Source: Limivivens faecihominis (GTDB taxonomy: Bacteria; Bacillota; Clostridia; Lachnospirales; Lachnospiraceae). Taken from it: DNA of 7,642 bases. Shown in pieces: positions 6,043 through 7,642 of this stretch. The DNA is taken from the NCBI RefSeq assembly GCF_020686945.1, contig NZ_JAJEPR010000064.1, positions 1-7,642 on the forward strand, given 5' to 3'. Both the position numbers and the translations under genes were made by a program. Position 1 is the first letter of the stretch. Each line of letters begins with the position of its first letter. Under the pieces are notes generated by a model, which saw only the letters and a list, made by a program, of their open reading frames with translations, was not told where the DNA came from and searched no databases.

Positions 6043-6449
6043 TCCAACTCCTTCACAATTCGAAGCGTTTGAGCCAGAAGCTGAGGATCTGTTCCATTTG
6101 GTATTGTTAGATGAAAGCTGCCTACAGACAGCTTCATTGACTCTGCTACAGAAAAGTTATTCCTTTCCGTAGCTGCCGGAATTACATTTAATGGCTGTTC
6201 ATAAGGAATCGGGTCAGTATCATGAAACTCCACTCTGACAACTTCCTGGCTTTCTGGTGCGCGATAGGTGCGTCCAGTTGACGCCGGCAAATCCACACAA
6301 CCTTTCTGACGCAGTCTTTTTACCCAGTTGTAAAAAGTTCCTGGCTTGATATCATGTTCCACACACCATTGATGATCTGTCAATCCACTTTGACGGCATT
6401 CCATGATGAGACGGTATTGTTCTTCGGCAGGTATTCTTTTGCTTCTCAT
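6036..6449 (-). CDS. tnpA: IS66 accessory protein TnpA (helix-turn-helix)
   Basis: A 137-residue protein beginning MRSKRIPAEEQYRLIMECRQ, with an IS3/IS66 OrfA-like helix-turn-helix (QSGLTDHQWCVEHDIKPGTF then YNWVKRLRQKG, about residues 20-49) that probably binds the element ends. The C-terminal half is polar and more variable and ends in a short conserved-looking part (SFHLTIPNGTDPQLLAQTLR). The start at 6449 is chosen because GGAGGT (6456-6461) lies 6 nt upstream; the in-frame ATG at 6506 has no such site and lies within the subterminal repeat region. It is the first gene of the IS operon and overlaps tnpB by 7 bp. Confidence 0.9.
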   Translation of the reverse strand: MRSKRIPAEEQYRLIMECRQSGLTDHQWCVEHDIKPGTFYNWVKRLRQKGCVDLPASTGRTYRAPESQEVVRVEFHDTDPIPYEQPLNVIPAATERNNFSVAESMKLSVGSFHLTIPNGTDPQLLAQTLRIVKELEC

Positions 6450-6473
6450 GAGCACACCTCCATAACTTGAATA

Positions 6474-6499
6474 GAATAAAATGCTCGCATCTATCATTT
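6474..6499 (-). repeat. IS66 right subterminal repeat
   Basis: The inverted partner of 3901-3926, 23 of 26 bases matching. A second, shorter copy (GTAAAATGCTTGCAT) follows at 6518-6532. The right end therefore has two copies of the core ATGCnnGCAT-type motif near the tnpA promoter, which could allow autoregulation by TnpA. Confidence 0.65.
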
Positions 6500-6544
6500 C
6501 TAGCAAGAAAAGATGAAGTAAAATGCTTGCATTCTCTATTGATT

Positions 6545-6573
6545 ATTATGGGATATTTTTTTGGGCAACACAA
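6545..6573 (-). promoter_or_regulatory. Candidate tnpA promoter
   Basis: On the minus strand, TTGTGT (6568-6573), a 17-bp spacer and CATAAT (6545-6550) form the best promoter match upstream of tnpA inside the element. It lies just inside the right terminal repeat and upstream of the two subterminal repeat copies. Confidence 0.45.
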
Positions 6574-6583
6574 TTCGTCGAAT

Positions 6584-6597
6584 TATTTTGCACTTAC
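6584..6597. repeat. IS66 right terminal inverted repeat
   Basis: GTAAGTGCAAAATA reading inwards from 6597; pairs with 3854-3867 with one mismatch. It marks the tnpA-proximal end. The stop codon of the next minus-strand gene is 22 bp outside it. Confidence 0.85.
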
Positions 6598-6618
6598 AGT
6601 AATCACACTGATGGAGAA

Positions 6619-6894
6619 TTAAAAAACAAGAAAATTTGATAAATTTCGGAAAATGATGTCCGATTTTGTATCTGCCAGTACAGAGTATATGAGTTTGTTT
6701 TCAAGGCGGTGCTTCATGTACTCGTCTACGCATACATGGAGCTGGCCGCAATCGTCATAGAGCGTCCGGGTACAGAGCTTGTTTATGTAACCGTTGTAAT
6801 ACTGCAAGACCTGTTCCACGGCCCCGGCGTCACCGGCGCGGGCCGCCTCGATCACTGCAAGGGGCAAAGGCTCCTTATATCTGGCCTGCTTCAT
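6619..6894 (-). CDS. Tn916 Orf8-like helix-turn-helix protein, possibly altered C-terminus
   Basis: A 91-residue protein resembling the small helix-turn-helix proteins next to the sigma-like factor of Tn916-family elements (Tn916 orf8). Family features are LPLAVIEAARAGDAGAVEQV, LQYYNGYINKLCTRTLYDD and CVDEYMKHRLENKLIYSVL. Relatives usually end shortly after the last motif at about 75-85 residues. Here a tail (DTKSDIIFRNLSNFLVF) follows, and the DNA becomes abruptly AT-rich below about 6670, so the 3' end may have been replaced when neighbouring DNA was rearranged. It overlaps the upstream sigma-like gene by 4 bp (ATGA). In Tn916 relatives this pair regulates excision and transfer. The excisionase and integrase that normally follow are missing; IS66 is there instead. 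Confidence 0.75.
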   Translation of the reverse strand: MKQARYKEPLPLAVIEAARAGDAGAVEQVLQYYNGYINKLCTRTLYDDCGQLHVCVDEYMKHRLENKLIYSVLADTKSDIIFRNLSNFLVF

Positions 6895-7316
6895 TCTGCA
6901 ATACCTCCCGTCAGTCTTGTTCTCATGGTTTCCAGCGTCTTAGTCCTGTGCCGCTGGACGGCGCTGCGGGACATTCCCACCACCGCGCCGATCTCGCCGT
7001 CCGTCAGTTCCAGGACACAATGCAGTATCAAGATGCTTTGTCCCGGCTGGGGCAAGCTGGCAAAGGCAGCGGCCACCAGCCCGTCGCTGATCTGAAGCTC
7101 ACAGCCATAGGCCGGAAATATAAAACTGTCGCTGGGGTACTGATCTATCGTGCATAGCGTGTCCAGTTCCGAAAGCGGCAGCGTTTCAAAGGATGTTTCC
7201 CAGCCACGCTGACGCTTCCTTTCCCGGAAGTAGTCAACGGCTTCATGGTACAGTACCAGCTTGCAAAAATGGTCAAACTGGCAGCGCCTCCCGTAATCAT
7301 CAGGGGTAACTTTCAT
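6891..7316 (-). CDS. Tn916 Orf7-like sigma-70-family factor
   Basis: A 141-residue protein matching the sigma-70-like regulators of Tn916-type conjugative transposons (Tn916 orf7) in length and layout. The N-terminal half (YGRRCQFDHFCKLVLYHEAV, DYFRERKRQRG) corresponds to the conserved entry helix. The C-terminal half (about 79-133: ASLPQPGQSILILHCVLELT, DGEIGAVVGMSRSAVQRHR) is a sigma region 4 helix-turn-helix that would contact a -35 element or activate element promoters. Its gene precedes and overlaps the Orf8-like gene by 4 bp, the Tn916 order. The ribosome binding site is GGGGTGAG (7320-7327), placed inside a small hairpin. The codons are GC-rich, unlike the protease operon, pointing to a different source element. 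The gene is intact. Confidence 0.85.
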   Translation of the reverse strand: MKVTPDDYGRRCQFDHFCKLVLYHEAVDYFRERKRQRGWETSFETLPLSELDTLCTIDQYPSDSFIFPAYGCELQISDGLVAAAFASLPQPGQSILILHCVLELTDGEIGAVVGMSRSAVQRHRTKTLETMRTRLTGGIAE

Positions 7317-7319
7317 CTT

Positions 7320-7345
7320 CTCACCCCTTTTCCGTGGGGAGTGAG
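7320..7345 (-). promoter_or_regulatory. Hairpin containing the sigma-factor ribosome binding site
   Basis: On the minus-strand RNA, CTCA-CT-CCCC (7345-7336) can pair with GGGGTGAG (7327-7320) around an 8-nt loop, with a 2-nt bulge. The 3' arm is the ribosome binding site 3 nt before the ATG at 7316. A 12-codon ATG frame (MEKEAVSRPGPA) begins upstream on the same RNA. Translational control is possible but unproven. Confidence 0.4.
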
Positions 7346-7456
7346 CAGGATGATCCTGTCCGTTGTCAGGGGCCTATGCTGGCCCTGGTCTGCTGACCGC
7401 CTCCTTTTCCATCTGATTTTTTGCCGGAAATGAGAATCTGCGAAAATCGACAAAAA

Positions 7457-7487
7457 TCGCCCGGCAGGTCGTAAACCTACCGGGCGA
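7457..7487 (-). terminator. Intrinsic terminator of the upstream partial gene
   Basis: Arms TCGCCCGGCAGGT (7457-7469) and ACCTACCGGGCGA (7475-7487) pair with one mismatch around a 5-nt loop. On the minus strand the hairpin is followed by ATTTTTG. It begins 25 bp after the stop at 7513 and separates that gene from the sigma-factor operon. Confidence 0.85.
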
Positions 7488-7512
7488 CGATTTGAAGCGT
7501 TTTGTTGTTTTC

Positions 7513-7642
7513 TTACATGGTATAGTTCATACTCATAGCCGGAATATTCCCGTGGCGGGGCAAGGCTTTTTTTAACAAATGTAGCAAGAATTCTCCCACC
7601 TCTTCAGGTGGTGAGATGAATTGCACATCTGAGCATATCTGC
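7513..7642 (-). CDS. C-terminal fragment of an unrecognised gene, cut by the window edge
   Basis: An open minus-strand frame enters at the window edge and ends at TAA (7513-7515), giving at least 42 residues. The visible part includes QFISPPEEVGEFLLHLLKKA and ends RHGNIPAMSMNYTM. The frame is free of stops to the edge, has protein-like composition with an amphipathic helix (GEFLLHLLKKAL), and is followed by a strong terminator, which together support a real gene end. I do not recognise the family. Its place upstream of the Orf7/Orf8-like operon suggests it belongs to the same conjugative element, possibly as cargo. Confidence 0.6.
   Translation of the reverse strand, partial: QICSDVQFISPPEEVGEFLLHLLKKALPRHGNIPAMSMNYTM

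Larger units (their letters stand above)
3854..6597 (-). mobile_element. IS66-family insertion sequence, 2744 bp
   Basis: The element carries the three-gene set typical of IS66 (tnpA, tnpB, tnpC, all minus strand) between terminal inverted repeats reading inwards GTAAGCGCAAAATA (3854-3867) and GTAAGTGCAAAATA (6584-6597), 13 of 14 matching. GTAAGyG ends and a 2.5-2.7 kb size are characteristic of the family. Subterminal inverted repeats (3901-3926 and 6474-6499, 23 of 26 matching) support the borders. The flanking octamers TAAATTTT (3846-3853) and AGTAATCA (6598-6605) do not match, although IS66 normally makes an 8-bp target duplication, so a later rearrangement of one flank is likely. tnpC has an in-frame stop, so this copy is probably immobile unless helped in trans or by readthrough. 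Confidence 0.88.

Noticed and set aside
6709..7433. Plus-strand frames in the GC-rich block.
   Set aside because: They are the complement of the clear Orf7/Orf8-like genes; long shadows are expected in GC-rich coding DNA.
7588..7622. Bulged hairpin (CTC-CCACCT/AGGTGG-T-GAG) resembling an IS200/IS605 end or its guide RNA.
   Set aside because: It lies inside an open minus-strand frame that ends at 7513 with a proper terminator, and no TnpA or TnpB sequence is visible. The pairing is short.

Overview
The window looks like a mosaic accessory region from a gut-type Firmicute, most likely a Lachnospiraceae or related Clostridia. This rests on strong AAGGAGG-type ribosome binding sites, TTGnnn/TATAAT promoters, relatives of Tn916-family conjugative-transposon genes, and blocks of clearly different base composition. 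The species cannot be named from the sequence.

Layout. (1) Positions 1-2220, plus strand: a broken Tn916-type tyrosine integrase (only its N-terminal arm-binding domain remains) abuts a complete efflux cassette. The cassette is a MarR-family regulator with a palindromic operator over its -35 box, followed by an overlapping 451-residue MATE drug/Na+ antiporter. Its 3' end runs into a decayed cysteine-rich KTR-type zinc-ribbon gene, a small protein common on such transposons. (2) Positions 2221-2625: no convincing protein gene. The stretch holds a consensus-like promoter and a cluster of GATAAC/GTTATC motifs, including an exact 18-bp repeat, that could be integrase arm sites. It ends in a strong two-way terminator. 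(3) Positions 2685-3802, minus strand: a tight two-gene operon encoding a cytoplasmic trypsin/HtrA-like serine protease with an intact His-Asp-Ser triad and, overlapping by 4 bp, a 153-residue unrecognised protein with a hydrophobic C-terminal membrane region. This is the best candidate in the window for an undescribed system, perhaps protease-controlled membrane damage. (4) Positions 3854-6597, minus strand: a full-length IS66-family element with terminal inverted repeats and tnpA, tnpB and tnpC. tnpC is interrupted by one in-frame amber codon. (5) Positions 6619-7642, minus strand, GC-rich: relatives of Tn916 orf7 (sigma-like factor) and orf8 (helix-turn-helix protein), preceded by the C-terminus of an unrecognised gene and its terminator.

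How the parts relate. IS66 separates DNA of two origins (the AT-rich protease operon and the GC-rich transposon regulators) and lacks matching 8-bp target repeats, so its flanks were probably rearranged after insertion. Its left end lies 51 bp upstream of the protease start and may supply the upstream part of that operon's promoter. The integrase fragment, KTR remnant and orf7/orf8 pair suggest one or more decayed integrative elements that gathered efflux and possibly defence cargo.
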